Part shown: one piece after another, positions 1 to 8,070 of the stretch
How the letters are laid out: each line of letters begins with the position of its first letter
How positions within the stretch are numbered: position 1 is the stretch's first letter
DNA from: Mesohalobacter salilacus
GTDB taxonomy: Bacteria; Bacteroidota; Bacteroidia; Flavobacteriales; Flavobacteriaceae
Assembly: GCA_003931895.1 (NCBI GenBank)
Contig: RRZV01000048.1
Span: 1-42,456 of the forward strand
Length of the DNA: 42,456 nt
Direction: 5' to 3'
Translations under genes and position numbers: made by a program
The notes under the pieces: generated by a model
Databases searched by the model: none
Seen by the model: the letters and a program-made list of their open reading frames with translations, nothing else
Told to the model about the DNA's origin: nothing

Positions 1-63
1 TTTCAGAATCTTAATAATTTGGTTTTCAGTTGTTATAAGAATCTGAAACGAGTTCAGATTGAC
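1..63. repeat. REP-like inverted repeat at the window edge
   Basis: The block starts with TTTCAGAATCTTA (1-13) and continues to a near reverse complement around 36-48 (ATAAGAATCTGAAA), followed by CGAGTTCAGATTGAC. The right half itself has the CTGAA..TTCAG symmetry. From memory, the CTGAAAC.AGTTCAG core resembles a short repeat common between genes in Bacteroidetes. No open reading frame is supported here. The block lies downstream of the minus-strand lipoprotein gene and may help end its transcript, but the T-run at 88-94 is not attached to a clear stem. Confidence 0.45.
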
Positions 64-117
64 AAAACAACAGGTTTTGAGACGCCTTTTTTTCTTTTAA
101 AGAATTCTGGCTAATTC

Positions 118-684
118 CTATAAAATATCAAGCGAAATCGGAGCTTCAACATCAGTTTCACCACTTGCATTAGTTGGATCGCCACTACTCACACCAGGGG
201 CTTCTTTAATTGGTAAATGAATCAAACGAACAGTTAAAGTCCCGCTGCTAGCATCACCTGTAGTTAATGTAAAATCTAAACCAACAGGATTGCCATTAGC
301 ATCTTGGTCATTGTAACTTATTGTAGCATTTAAATCAGATGAAGGCACATAAAACACTTGGTGATCTAAATCTTCTTCTGCAACTTCTACAGTGATATCT
401 CCGGCCGGTGTTTCTAATTCATTTAAAAATTCTATTGTACCTGAATAAACAGTATTAGCATCTAAATCGTCTGCATTGGTAATGGGCTCGTTTGGACCAT
501 CGCCATCTGGGTCAACAAAGCTTAGGTTTTTAACGTTGCCGTTCTGATCAGTTAATGTCACATTGACTGTTGTAATGACTTCTTCTTCGTTAATAATTTG
601 TGGTGTGGCATTATCGTCGTCGGAGCAGGCAGAAAAAGTAATTAATGCAATAGCCAGAAGGCCAAAAAGTTTAATCGTTTTCAT
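118..684 (-). CDS. Small surface lipoprotein, third gene of a TonB receptor operon
   Basis: The protein has 188 residues and begins MKTIKLFGLLAIALITFSAC. This is a lipoprotein signal peptide with lipobox FSAC and Cys20 as acylation site, followed by an acidic SDDDN stretch. The frame stays open upstream to an ATG at 744, but that start would bury the signal peptide behind 20 residues, so the ATG at 684 is preferred. The mature part is acidic and probably beta-rich, with a DPDGDGPNEP loop and no recognised catalytic motif. It resembles lipoproteins found after metal-type TonB receptors in Flavobacteriia, sometimes labelled type 1 periplasmic binding fold. The receptor gene starts upstream, with about 95 bases between the two, so co-transcription is likely. 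A role as surface partner or metal-binding accessory of the receptor is inferred only. Confidence 0.8.
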   Translation of the reverse strand: MKTIKLFGLLAIALITFSACSDDDNATPQIINEEEVITTVNVTLTDQNGNVKNLSFVDPDGDGPNEPITNADDLDANTVYSGTIEFLNELETPAGDITVEVAEEDLDHQVFYVPSSDLNATISYNDQDANGNPVGLDFTLTTGDASSGTLTVRLIHLPIKEAPGVSSGDPTNASGETDVEAPISLDIL

Positions 685-779
685 AGGTAATTGTTTTAAG
701 TTAAATATTAAATTTTGAGTGTTTAAAGATTGAATCGTTTTCATTGGTATTAAGTTTAAGTTGTTAGTATTAAGTGTTT

Positions 780-3185
780 TTAGTAATTGAGTTTTAGTTG
801 TAATACGAAGTTTCTGCCGATTTCGTCGGCGTAAAATCGTTGTCTGTTTAGATAACTTCTGTAGGTAGTATCAAAAATATTATTGACGCTTAAGGCCACT
901 TGAAGTTCAGCAAAACTGAGTTGAAAAGGCATTTCTGCTCTAAAATTCATCAAGTGATATGCTTCAGGCGGCTGGCTTATGTTAACAAGCGTTTGCTCAA
1001 AATCACCTGTTTCTGAATTGAGAATTGGTGTTGTAAAATTATCGTCTGGAAAACGGGTTTGTTCAAACACCATTTGACTACTTAAAAATAAATTTAAATT
1101 CTGCCATTTTTCAATCTGATAGTTTACACTATTTTGCCAATTTACAGGCGGCATATTGATTAAAGCTCTGTTTCTTGATGTGTCCTCGCCATTGACATAG
1201 GCGAAGTTTGAGTTCAGTGATATATCATCATTAATTTGATAGCCAAGATTTACATCTACACCAAATAATCTGGCATTGGTTTGCCTGTATTCAAAAACAG
1301 GGAAAGCGCCTCGTATGGTTTGTTCAATTCCATTGGGTTCAAGCAAAATATAATCATCAATGAAATTATAATAGGTTGAAATATCAAACTGCCAATTTTC
1401 AAATTTTCGTTTGAGCTGAGTTGAAATTTTAAAAGATTGTTCACTATCTATTCTCAAATCCCCAATTTCAATATTGGCTATGCTGTGGTGTAAACCATCA
1501 CTAAACAATTCTGAAGGATTTGGGGCTCGAGAAGCTGTACCTATATTGGTATTCCATTCCCAATCTTTAAAATTATATTGCATCCCCAGGTTAGCTGAGA
1601 CATTATGGTAATCAAAGTCAGGATTAGTTAAAAGCTGTGTTCCAAAATCTTCAACAATAATATCAGCAAAATCAGCTTGATAATTTCGCTCGTCCCAACG
1701 GCTCAGACGATAAAACTTTTGAGCGTCAATATTTGTAAAATCGTATCGAACCCCAGCATTAAAATACAAATTGTCAGAAGCTTGATAGTTGGCTGTCCAA
1801 AACCCTGCAATTTTATACATTTCGTAGTCTGGAATTAAGCGTCTAACACCTGTGTCGGGATTGGCAAAGTTGTCCTGATAAGTCAACTCAATACCTATTT
1901 TAGAAGAAAAATTATCAAGTTTATCGTATTTAAGTTTGGTAATAAAATTGTGTGTTTGAAGTTCTAAATCTAAAGCAGGTATCCCTGAGCGGTCACCGCG
2001 TCTAATATCAAACTCTTTCCGCCTATTGTTTTGATAGGCATACTGCAAATCGAGTTGTCCAAAGTTTTTGAATTTTTTAAAAGCATTCACTTTAAATAGT
2101 TGATGAACGACATCTTGCTTTGGTGAATTGATATCGTAAGTAAAATCATCTATAAAACTGGGTTCTTGACTGTTTATCGCTCTAACTAAATCACTAACAT
2201 TTCCAATATGCGAAGCTCTTAAAATTCCTATTTCTGTATCAAACCTTGAATAGAAGGCATCAAAACCATAGTTGATTTTATTCAAGCCTAACCCAACAGC
2301 CAGATTTTGCTCTTCTACACCAGTATTAGACAATATATAGTCAGGCGCTTCAAGGTCGCCCATGCGTTTAAAACTGCCTTGAGCTTTAAAGTACAAGCCA
2401 CTTTTATAAGCCTTTAAAAAATTAGTAGACACGTTCCCACCACGACCATTGCTTGCGCCTGTGATAATAGTTTTGCCCATCAACGTATCTTTTACAGGCG
2501 CTTTTTGAGGTTCAGCAATAATTACACCGCCAATAGCATCGCCACCATATTCAAGCGCTGAACTGCCTTTGATAACTGTAATGTTAGCTGCCGAATTGAT
2601 GTCGATGTTTGGCGCGTGATCTACACCCCATTGTTGATCTTCCATCCTCACATTATTGTTGATAATCAATACGCGAGAGCTGTGAAGTCCTTGTATAACG
2701 GGCTTTACAATAGTATTTCCTGTATTTAAGGACGACACACCCGGTAAAGTTGAAATAGCATCGCCAAGTGTAGCATTACTAAACTGGTCAATGGTTTCAT
2801 GTGAAATTTGAGCTGAGATTGCCGACTTGTCATCAGAATTATAAAGCTCTCCTTTGATCAAAACTTCGTTGAGACTTTCTAAATGATGTTCTAAAGAAAA
2901 ATTTAGTGTTTTACTTTGCTCTAAAACAATTTCTTTTGTCATACTCTCACATTGGACGTGTGAGACGATAATTTCGTATTCACCTGCACAAAGTCCATTG
3001 AACTGATAAAAGCCTTTATTGTTGGTTAAAGTATACTGATTAGAATTCTTTATTTTAACCACTGCGTTTTCTAAAACGGAATTATCATGTAAATCAATGA
3101 CATAGCCTTCTAAGCTTAAATCACATTCTTGAGTATAAGCTAATGTAAAAACAAACGAAAAGAGAAAAATTAATTTAATTTTCAT
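780..3185 (-). CDS. TonB-dependent outer-membrane receptor, probable metal uptake
   Basis: This 801-residue protein has a signal peptide (about 1-18), a carboxypeptidase-regulatory-like beta-sandwich (about 24-100; GYVIDLHDNSVLENAVVKIK), and a plug domain (about 120-230) with LGDAISTLPGVSS and a VIKGSSALEYGGDAIGG signature. A 22-strand barrel follows, ending in an aromatic residue (LQLKLNY). It lacks the SusD partner typical of glycan receptors. It is preceded by a small His/Cys-rich exported protein and followed by a lipoprotein. That arrangement is known for zinc, copper or cobalt-type receptors in Flavobacteriia and resembles DUF2946-receptor pairs in proteobacteria. Metal transport is inferred from context, and the exact substrate cannot be read from the sequence. 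Family membership is near certain. Confidence 0.93.
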   Translation of the reverse strand: MKIKLIFLFSFVFTLAYTQECDLSLEGYVIDLHDNSVLENAVVKIKNSNQYTLTNNKGFYQFNGLCAGEYEIIVSHVQCESMTKEIVLEQSKTLNFSLEHHLESLNEVLIKGELYNSDDKSAISAQISHETIDQFSNATLGDAISTLPGVSSLNTGNTIVKPVIQGLHSSRVLIINNNVRMEDQQWGVDHAPNIDINSAANITVIKGSSALEYGGDAIGGVIIAEPQKAPVKDTLMGKTIITGASNGRGGNVSTNFLKAYKSGLYFKAQGSFKRMGDLEAPDYILSNTGVEEQNLAVGLGLNKINYGFDAFYSRFDTEIGILRASHIGNVSDLVRAINSQEPSFIDDFTYDINSPKQDVVHQLFKVNAFKKFKNFGQLDLQYAYQNNRRKEFDIRRGDRSGIPALDLELQTHNFITKLKYDKLDNFSSKIGIELTYQDNFANPDTGVRRLIPDYEMYKIAGFWTANYQASDNLYFNAGVRYDFTNIDAQKFYRLSRWDERNYQADFADIIVEDFGTQLLTNPDFDYHNVSANLGMQYNFKDWEWNTNIGTASRAPNPSELFSDGLHHSIANIEIGDLRIDSEQSFKISTQLKRKFENWQFDISTYYNFIDDYILLEPNGIEQTIRGAFPVFEYRQTNARLFGVDVNLGYQINDDISLNSNFAYVNGEDTSRNRALINMPPVNWQNSVNYQIEKWQNLNLFLSSQMVFEQTRFPDDNFTTPILNSETGDFEQTLVNISQPPEAYHLMNFRAEMPFQLSFAELQVALSVNNIFDTTYRSYLNRQRFYADEIGRNFVLQLKLNY

Positions 3186-3259
3186 ACATATAATTAATTG
3201 ACAATAAATTAAATACCGTTAAAATCAATAACAGGTATTAAAAAATTTAGACGAAATAA

Positions 3260-3571
3260 TTATATAAATTGAGGTGGAGGTTTGTTGTAATATTTTCCTT
3301 TGAAATAAAGGTTTTGGTAAGTGAAATGATAAGATGAAATATCAACCTTTAAAGAGAACTTATCTTCTAAAAATAAGTTTTCAAAATAGTCGTTTTCAGG
3401 TAAAATTGAAACAGATGTCTCATGGTGTTGATGATGAAGAATACAAATTTCGCATTGCTTGTCATCATTATAATCATTTTCAAAAGTATGTGATAAGCCG
3501 TGTAAATCAACACTATATGTTGCTACGATAAGAAGAAGAAATAAGGCTATATGTTTTTTAAAATTTATCAC
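3260..3571 (-). CDS. Small exported Cys/His-rich protein preceding the TonB receptor
   Basis: A 103-residue protein with an N-terminal hydrophobic signal or membrane segment (about 6-20), then a CEICILHHQHHE cluster (two Cys, four His), and a proline-rich end (NKPPPQFI). The clustered ligands suggest soft-metal binding. The start is a GTG at 3571; the frame has no ATG at all, so the alternatives are this GTG or a rarer start. A TATATTTG -7 box ends only six bases upstream, so the message may be leaderless. It is the first gene of a run with the TonB receptor (74-base gap) and lipoprotein. Similar small proteins ahead of metal-type receptors act in the periplasm or membrane, but no function is proven. 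I do not recognise a named family with certainty. Confidence 0.75.
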   Translation of the reverse strand: MINFKKHIALFLLLIVATYSVDLHGLSHTFENDYNDDKQCEICILHHQHHETSVSILPENDYFENLFLEDKFSLKVDISSYHFTYQNLYFKGKYYNKPPPQFI

Positions 3572-3576
3572 GTTAG

Positions 3577-3605
3577 CAAATATATAGAAATAAACTTGTC
3601 AAGTT
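3577..3605 (-). promoter_or_regulatory. Promoter -7 box and palindromic operator candidate for the metal operon
   Basis: On the minus strand, TATATTTG (3584-3577) matches the Bacteroidetes -7 consensus TAnnTTTG exactly. Immediately upstream lies a perfect palindrome, AACTTG-T-CAAGTT on the plus strand (3593-3605), with six-base arms and a one-base centre. A palindrome covering the spacer of a metal-uptake promoter is where a metal-responsive repressor would bind. The regulator is unknown, and the sequence does not match a classical Fur or Zur box. Confidence 0.45.
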
Positions 3606-3644
3606 AATTTTTTAATATTTTTTTAATTTGATATTTGTTTTATT

Positions 3645-3677
3645 AAAAAAAAGCTGCCCAATCTGGACAGCTTTTAA
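3645..3677 (-). terminator. Rho-independent terminator after the Oar-like receptor gene
   Basis: The arms AAGCTGCCC (3651-3659) and GGACAGCTT (3665-3673) pair with one G-T wobble around a five-base loop. Read on the minus strand, the stem is followed by a run of eight T. It lies just past the stop of the receptor gene at 3698. The plus-strand reading also has a short T run, but no plus-strand gene ends here. Confidence 0.8.
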
Positions 3678-3697
3678 AACTTCATATTTAAGTCAAG

Positions 3698-6600
3698 TTA
3701 AAAGATATATCTTAAACCAAACTGCATTCTCCATCGCGATAACAAGTTACTGTTTGTTACAAAAGTTTCTTGGTTATCAGGATTAAAAGTATAAGTAGGT
3801 TCAAGCGTGTTCGGGTCAACGGTTACGCCAATTGGCTGTTGATTAAACGGCTCTTCAATAATTCCCCAATCTGAGTTAAGCAAATTCCCAAAATTCAAAA
3901 TATCTAAACTGAATTGAATGGTATTAGTTTTATTTTGAGAAATTTTAAAATTATAATCTTGAAGGATTTTAACGTCAACCGTACTTCTCCAAGGTGCTTT
4001 AGCGCCATAACGCTCAAAGAATTCGCCTCGGTTTTCACTCAAGTAATCGTCTTGTTCAATAAATTGGTTAAACGCTTGCGCTTGACCAGGACCAGAAAAG
4101 TTCATTTGACCGATTTCTTCAGCGGTTGGAATATAAATTAAGTCGTTTACTGCACTACCATCATTATTAATATCGCCAGCGTAAGTAAAGTTAAATCGAT
4201 TGCCTTGAGCATATTCTATAAAACTTGATATTGTGGTATTCCATTGTTTAGACTTTCCATAGCTCCAGGCTTTTGACAAAACGGCTATAAATCTATGGTT
4301 GTCTCCATATTTTGAATAGGCTAATACGTCATCATTAGCGTTACCAACTGTTGGATTAAAACTAAAAGCATCACCCGTAATTTCAGCTTCAATGGAGTTG
4401 ACATCTTTAGAATTTAAGTAACTATAAGAAAACATAGCATATAATCCATTATCAAATGTCTTTTTAGCCGAAGCCACTAGGTTGTAAATTCTACCTTTAT
4501 CTGAATTGGTGAAGACAAAAGCGTTATTCTCTAATTTATCAGAGTCTAAATAATATTCTCTAAAATCAACGCCACCAACTCTGCCACTTGGATTCTTTAA
4601 GCCCCAATTTTGAACATGTGCAGCATTGATATCATTGGTATAAGAAAAATCACCAGTAACAATTAAACCATTATTGAATTTATAGTCAACACCTAAACTT
4701 GAACGGTAAACTTGTGGAAATTGAAAATCAGGATCAACGATTTGAAAGAAACCTTGGTCGGCACCACTAACTTGGTTGCCTATCCATACAAAAGGTAATC
4801 GTCCTGTAAAAATTCCGGTACCACCTCGAACTTGTAAAGATTTATCACCATTAACATCCCAATTGAAACCCATTCTTGGAGAAAATAATATTCTATCTGT
4901 TGGGAGCTGTGTAGAATTTAAAGTAGTTTCTTGTTGAGTTTGCGGGTTAAAATAAACTGTTGTTGGGTCAACTGTAGCGCCGTTATCAGTGTCGATAAAA
5001 TCTTGTATTTTTTCATCAGTATCAAAATACTCAGGTTTATCAAACCTTAAGCCTAAAGTTAATTTAAAGTCGTCTGATACGTTCCATTCGTCTTGAAAAT
5101 AAAATGCAAATTGACCGACATTAGTTTCAGCTAATTTCCATCCGCCATCATTTCCAACGCCGTTGGCATTGTTTGAATCAAACACATTTTGAGCAAAAGC
5201 CAAATTGTTAACTAATGCAGAATTTGGACCTGCAGCAGCATCAGCTAGAAAGGCATCTACCGATGGATAAGCATTAAAAGTGCCAAAATATCCGTTAGGG
5301 TTGCCAAAGTTATCATAAGCCGCTAAGTTAAATGAGTTATCAAATTCAAATTTTTCAAAAGAAACACCAACAGTAAATGTGTGATTGCCATAAAAAATAT
5401 TGAGGTTGTTAGTAACTTGAAAAACTTTTTGATCAAGTGAATTATTGATAGAAAAAGGTTCGTGACCAGCAATAATATAATTTGAACCATTACCATCTTG
5501 AATGTTTATTACTGGTGCTGGTGATGATAATGGATTTCTAAAGTCGTTAAATGAAGTATAACCTACTTGAAGTTTGTTAGATACGGTATTACCAAAACTA
5601 GAGTTTAGCTCAAATTGCACTGAATTAAGTTCATTGTTAATTTCGTAACCCGAATTTTCAAATTGTAAAATAGATGCACTTGGCCCTCTAAATCCTAAAG
5701 CTGTAGGGTGAGCAGGTTTTTGTTTAGATGCATCAAGAAAGTTGTAAGTAAAAACCGCTTTGTGATTTTGGTTGATATTCCAGTCTAGTTTAATAATTCC
5801 TTTAGTAGATTCAGAATCAAAATTAAAGCCTTCAAAGGCTCCAGTGTCGTAACCTACGGCAGCTAAAGCTTCTTGAACAGCAATTAAATCACTGGCTAAA
5901 ACACGAGATTCATTAATGGCGCCAGTTCCACGGTTGGGAACAAATGCACTACCTAAATCTGTTCTATCATCTTTTTCAAAGTTAGCAAAAAAGAATAATT
6001 TATCTTTTATAATTGGTCCACCAACGCTAACGCCGTATTGCAATTGTTCAAGATCTGCTTTAAACACATCCTGACCTTCAACTTGGTCTCCCGTCAAGTC
6101 TTCATTTCTAAAAAACGAGTAAGCCGTTCCTTTAAAAGTGTTGTCACCACTTTTAGTTACAGCATTGACAGAAGCTCCTGTAAAACCAGCAAGGGTCACA
6201 TCATAAGGCGCAGTTTGAACTTGAATTTGCTCAATAGCATCAAGTGAAACTGGCTGAGCATCAGTTTGGCCTCCCGGCGTTGCAGCATCTAAACCAAATG
6301 GATTATTAAAAATAGATCCGTCGAGTGAGAAATTGTTAAATTGATCATTTCTACCAGCAAAAGAATTTCCACTTGCTGTTGGCTCTAGTCTTGTAAAATC
6401 TTGTGCAGATCTGGATATTGTTGGCAACCTTTTAATATCTCTGGAAGTCACTTGAGTGGACATTCCGGTTCTTTCACTAGAAAAGGTTGGGTCATCTGAA
6501 ACGGTAATTGTGACTTCATCTAGACTACTAGCTTCTGGTTGTAAAGCTACCTCAAGATTGAAAGTTTCACCTAATTCTAAATTGACACCTTTGGTTTCAA

Positions 6601-6856
6601 ATGTTTGGTAACCTACATAAGAAATTTTAATGGTATAAGGTCCACCAATTTTCATGTTGTTTAGCCTAAAGCGACCATCAAAATTGGTAATACTCCCATA
6701 TTGAGAGCCTGAAGGTTGATGAACGGCAATAACATTTGCATTAGGCAAATTTTCGCCTTGCTCATCTTTTACAACACCAGTAACAGTTGATGTTGTGACC
6801 TGCGCAAAACTGTATGCACAACTTAGGAATAAAATTAACAGCAGAATTTTTTTCAT
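3698..6856 (-). CDS. Oar-like TonB-dependent receptor
   Basis: A 1052-residue outer-membrane protein. It has a signal peptide (about 1-18, ending SFAQ), a carboxypeptidase-regulatory-like domain (about 22-110; TGVVKDEQGENLPNANVIA), and a plug domain (about 120-240) with FNNFSLDGSIFNNPFGLD and the VTKSGDNTFKGTAY segment typical of the Oar subgroup. A long beta-barrel follows, ending LRYIF. Oar proteins were first described in Myxococcus and are abundant in Flavobacteriia, where they are thought to import or export large substrates. The actual ligand is unknown. The gene stands alone, with its own consensus promoter upstream and terminator downstream. A neighbouring receptor (780-3185) is a different, shorter subfamily, so this is not a tandem duplication. 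Confidence 0.92.
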   Translation of the reverse strand: MKKILLLILFLSCAYSFAQVTTSTVTGVVKDEQGENLPNANVIAVHQPSGSQYGSITNFDGRFRLNNMKIGGPYTIKISYVGYQTFETKGVNLELGETFNLEVALQPEASSLDEVTITVSDDPTFSSERTGMSTQVTSRDIKRLPTISRSAQDFTRLEPTASGNSFAGRNDQFNNFSLDGSIFNNPFGLDAATPGGQTDAQPVSLDAIEQIQVQTAPYDVTLAGFTGASVNAVTKSGDNTFKGTAYSFFRNEDLTGDQVEGQDVFKADLEQLQYGVSVGGPIIKDKLFFFANFEKDDRTDLGSAFVPNRGTGAINESRVLASDLIAVQEALAAVGYDTGAFEGFNFDSESTKGIIKLDWNINQNHKAVFTYNFLDASKQKPAHPTALGFRGPSASILQFENSGYEINNELNSVQFELNSSFGNTVSNKLQVGYTSFNDFRNPLSSPAPVINIQDGNGSNYIIAGHEPFSINNSLDQKVFQVTNNLNIFYGNHTFTVGVSFEKFEFDNSFNLAAYDNFGNPNGYFGTFNAYPSVDAFLADAAAGPNSALVNNLAFAQNVFDSNNANGVGNDGGWKLAETNVGQFAFYFQDEWNVSDDFKLTLGLRFDKPEYFDTDEKIQDFIDTDNGATVDPTTVYFNPQTQQETTLNSTQLPTDRILFSPRMGFNWDVNGDKSLQVRGGTGIFTGRLPFVWIGNQVSGADQGFFQIVDPDFQFPQVYRSSLGVDYKFNNGLIVTGDFSYTNDINAAHVQNWGLKNPSGRVGGVDFREYYLDSDKLENNAFVFTNSDKGRIYNLVASAKKTFDNGLYAMFSYSYLNSKDVNSIEAEITGDAFSFNPTVGNANDDVLAYSKYGDNHRFIAVLSKAWSYGKSKQWNTTISSFIEYAQGNRFNFTYAGDINNDGSAVNDLIYIPTAEEIGQMNFSGPGQAQAFNQFIEQDDYLSENRGEFFERYGAKAPWRSTVDVKILQDYNFKISQNKTNTIQFSLDILNFGNLLNSDWGIIEEPFNQQPIGVTVDPNTLEPTYTFNPDNQETFVTNSNLLSRWRMQFGLRYIF

Positions 6857-6879
6857 GATGGGAAGATTTTTGTGTTATG

Positions 6880-6914
6880 CAAAAATAGAATCTTCTTAAC
6901 ATGGTAATAACAAA
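6880..6914 (-). promoter_or_regulatory. Promoter of the Oar-like receptor gene
   Basis: Read on the minus strand, TTTG (6914-6911) is followed after 23 bases by TATTTTTG (6887-6880), an exact match to TAnnTTTG, and then about 23 bases to the ATG at 6856. The spacing is at the long end of the usual 17-23 range for Bacteroidetes promoters. Upstream sequence (about 6927-6955) is AT-rich with GTTAAC-type symmetry. Confidence 0.6.
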
Positions 6915-6954
6915 AAATTGGTTTTTTATTAACATAATGTTGTTAACAAAAAAA

Positions 6955-7380
6955 TTAATACCTCAAATTTTGATTGTATTTCTGTTGAAAAAATAAAAAG
7001 TAATGGTAGAGTAAATAATTGACTTCATAGCCGTAATCTGTTCTAGAGTCATAATCTATTCTAAAAGGGTAGAGTTGAGGGTCAAATCTCGAAGGTTCAT
7101 TGACCCGACTATTGTATTCTGAGACCAGTATTCGATTTTTGTTTTCTAAAAATGTTTGAGAATAATAACCACGCGGTCGTTGTGTGGCTAACCAAGAATT
7201 AAACCCAATTTCAAGAATTATGATTTTGTATTCTAAGCTATCATTAGCAATTTCTATTGTATCGTATTCTTGAGTTTTTTGCGTTTTTTTGGCTTTAAAT
7301 TGATTGGATTTTTCAGTTGCATTACACCCAAGTATGAGTAAAGCTAAACCAATCAAAATATGTAAAGGTTTTATTTTCAT
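6955..7380 (-). CDS. DUF6146-like lipoprotein
   Basis: A 141-residue protein with a lipoprotein signal peptide; the lipobox LILGC puts the acylated Cys at about residue 19. After a Lys/Gln-rich linker, a conserved-looking block runs from about 45 to 141, containing ILEIGFNSWLATQRPRGYYS, LVSEYNSRV and a Tyr-rich YGYEVNYLLYHYFLFFQQKY end. This pattern fits DUF6146, a family of Flavobacteriia lipoproteins without known function. The name is given from memory and is moderately sure. It is the last gene of the serC-serA-rlpA run, 54 bases after rlpA, so it may be co-transcribed and act in the envelope. No catalytic motif is visible. Confidence 0.75.
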   Translation of the reverse strand: MKIKPLHILIGLALLILGCNATEKSNQFKAKKTQKTQEYDTIEIANDSLEYKIIILEIGFNSWLATQRPRGYYSQTFLENKNRILVSEYNSRVNEPSRFDPQLYPFRIDYDSRTDYGYEVNYLLYHYFLFFQQKYNQNLRY

Positions 7381-7434
7381 GCTTTAAAAATACATAAAAC
7401 AATTGTTTAAATTATTATTTTAACGAAAAACAGT

Positions 7435-8067
7435 TCAAGGTTTTAAGGTTGTGACGTAGCCATTTTGAAGCGCATTGGGTAACTGAATTTTATACTTCTC
7501 AGCATCATCACGTGTTTTAAAACTTCCAATAAAAACTTTGAATAATGCTTTACCATCAATAGACTGGGCTTGTATTTGTATCGGCTGTTTTAATTTGTAT
7601 TTCGTTAGTTCAGTAGTATAATTAATTGCGTTTTCTTTTTTAGAATAACTAGCTAGCTGTATGATGTATTTTTCCTCTGAATTTAAAGTTAAGCTACTTG
7701 TTACTGGTTCAAAGATTTGCTTAATTTCAAGCACATCTATTCTAACTCGTAAGATGTTGTCTTTATAAACTCCAATTGAATTTGCAGCACGTTCTGACAA
7801 ATCTATAATTCGACCTTTAATAAATGGTCCACGGTCGTTTATTTTTACTTCTACAGATTGTCTGTTATTTGAATTAGTCACTTTTACCACTGAGCCAAAA
7901 GGTAATGAACGATGAGATGCAACAAGGCTGTCGTGAGAAAACCGTTCTCCACTTTTAGTCATGACACCTTCATGTGCTAAAGGCCTAACAGAAGCAAGGC
8001 CTTGTTGTGTTTGAGCTTGGTTAGGCCAACCCCAAAATATGATTAATATGAACAGTAGTTTGTGCAT
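7435..8067 (-). CDS. rlpA: RlpA-type septal lytic transglycosylase-like protein with SPOR domain
   Basis: A 210-residue protein with a signal peptide (about 1-20), a double-psi beta-barrel RlpA domain (about 22-115) and a C-terminal SPOR domain (about 135-210; KYIIQLASYSKKENA). RlpA enzymes cleave glycan strands lacking stem peptides at the division site, and SPOR binds such denuded glycan. The residues regarded as essential in Pseudomonas RlpA have counterparts: Glu in SGERF, His in ASHRSLPFG and Asp in INDRGPF. The usual aromatic start of the domain (G.ASYY) is altered to GLASVRPLAHEG. The stop of serA lies 3 bases upstream of its start, so it is translated from the serine operon message. 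Family assignment is firm; activity is inferred. Confidence 0.88.
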   Translation of the reverse strand: MHKLLFILIIFWGWPNQAQTQQGLASVRPLAHEGVMTKSGERFSHDSLVASHRSLPFGSVVKVTNSNNRQSVEVKINDRGPFIKGRIIDLSERAANSIGVYKDNILRVRIDVLEIKQIFEPVTSSLTLNSEEKYIIQLASYSKKENAINYTTELTKYKLKQPIQIQAQSIDGKALFKVFIGSFKTRDDAEKYKIQLPNALQNGYVTTLKP

Positions 8068-8070
8068 CCT

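Noticed and set aside
685-744. N-terminal extension of the lipoprotein to the ATG at 744
   Set aside because: It would place 20 polar residues before a complete lipoprotein signal peptide; the start at 684 gives a normal one.
3334-3531. Plus-strand open frame opposite the small Cys/His protein
   Set aside because: It is the antisense shadow of a gene with signal peptide and metal-ligand motif; no motif or promoter supports it.
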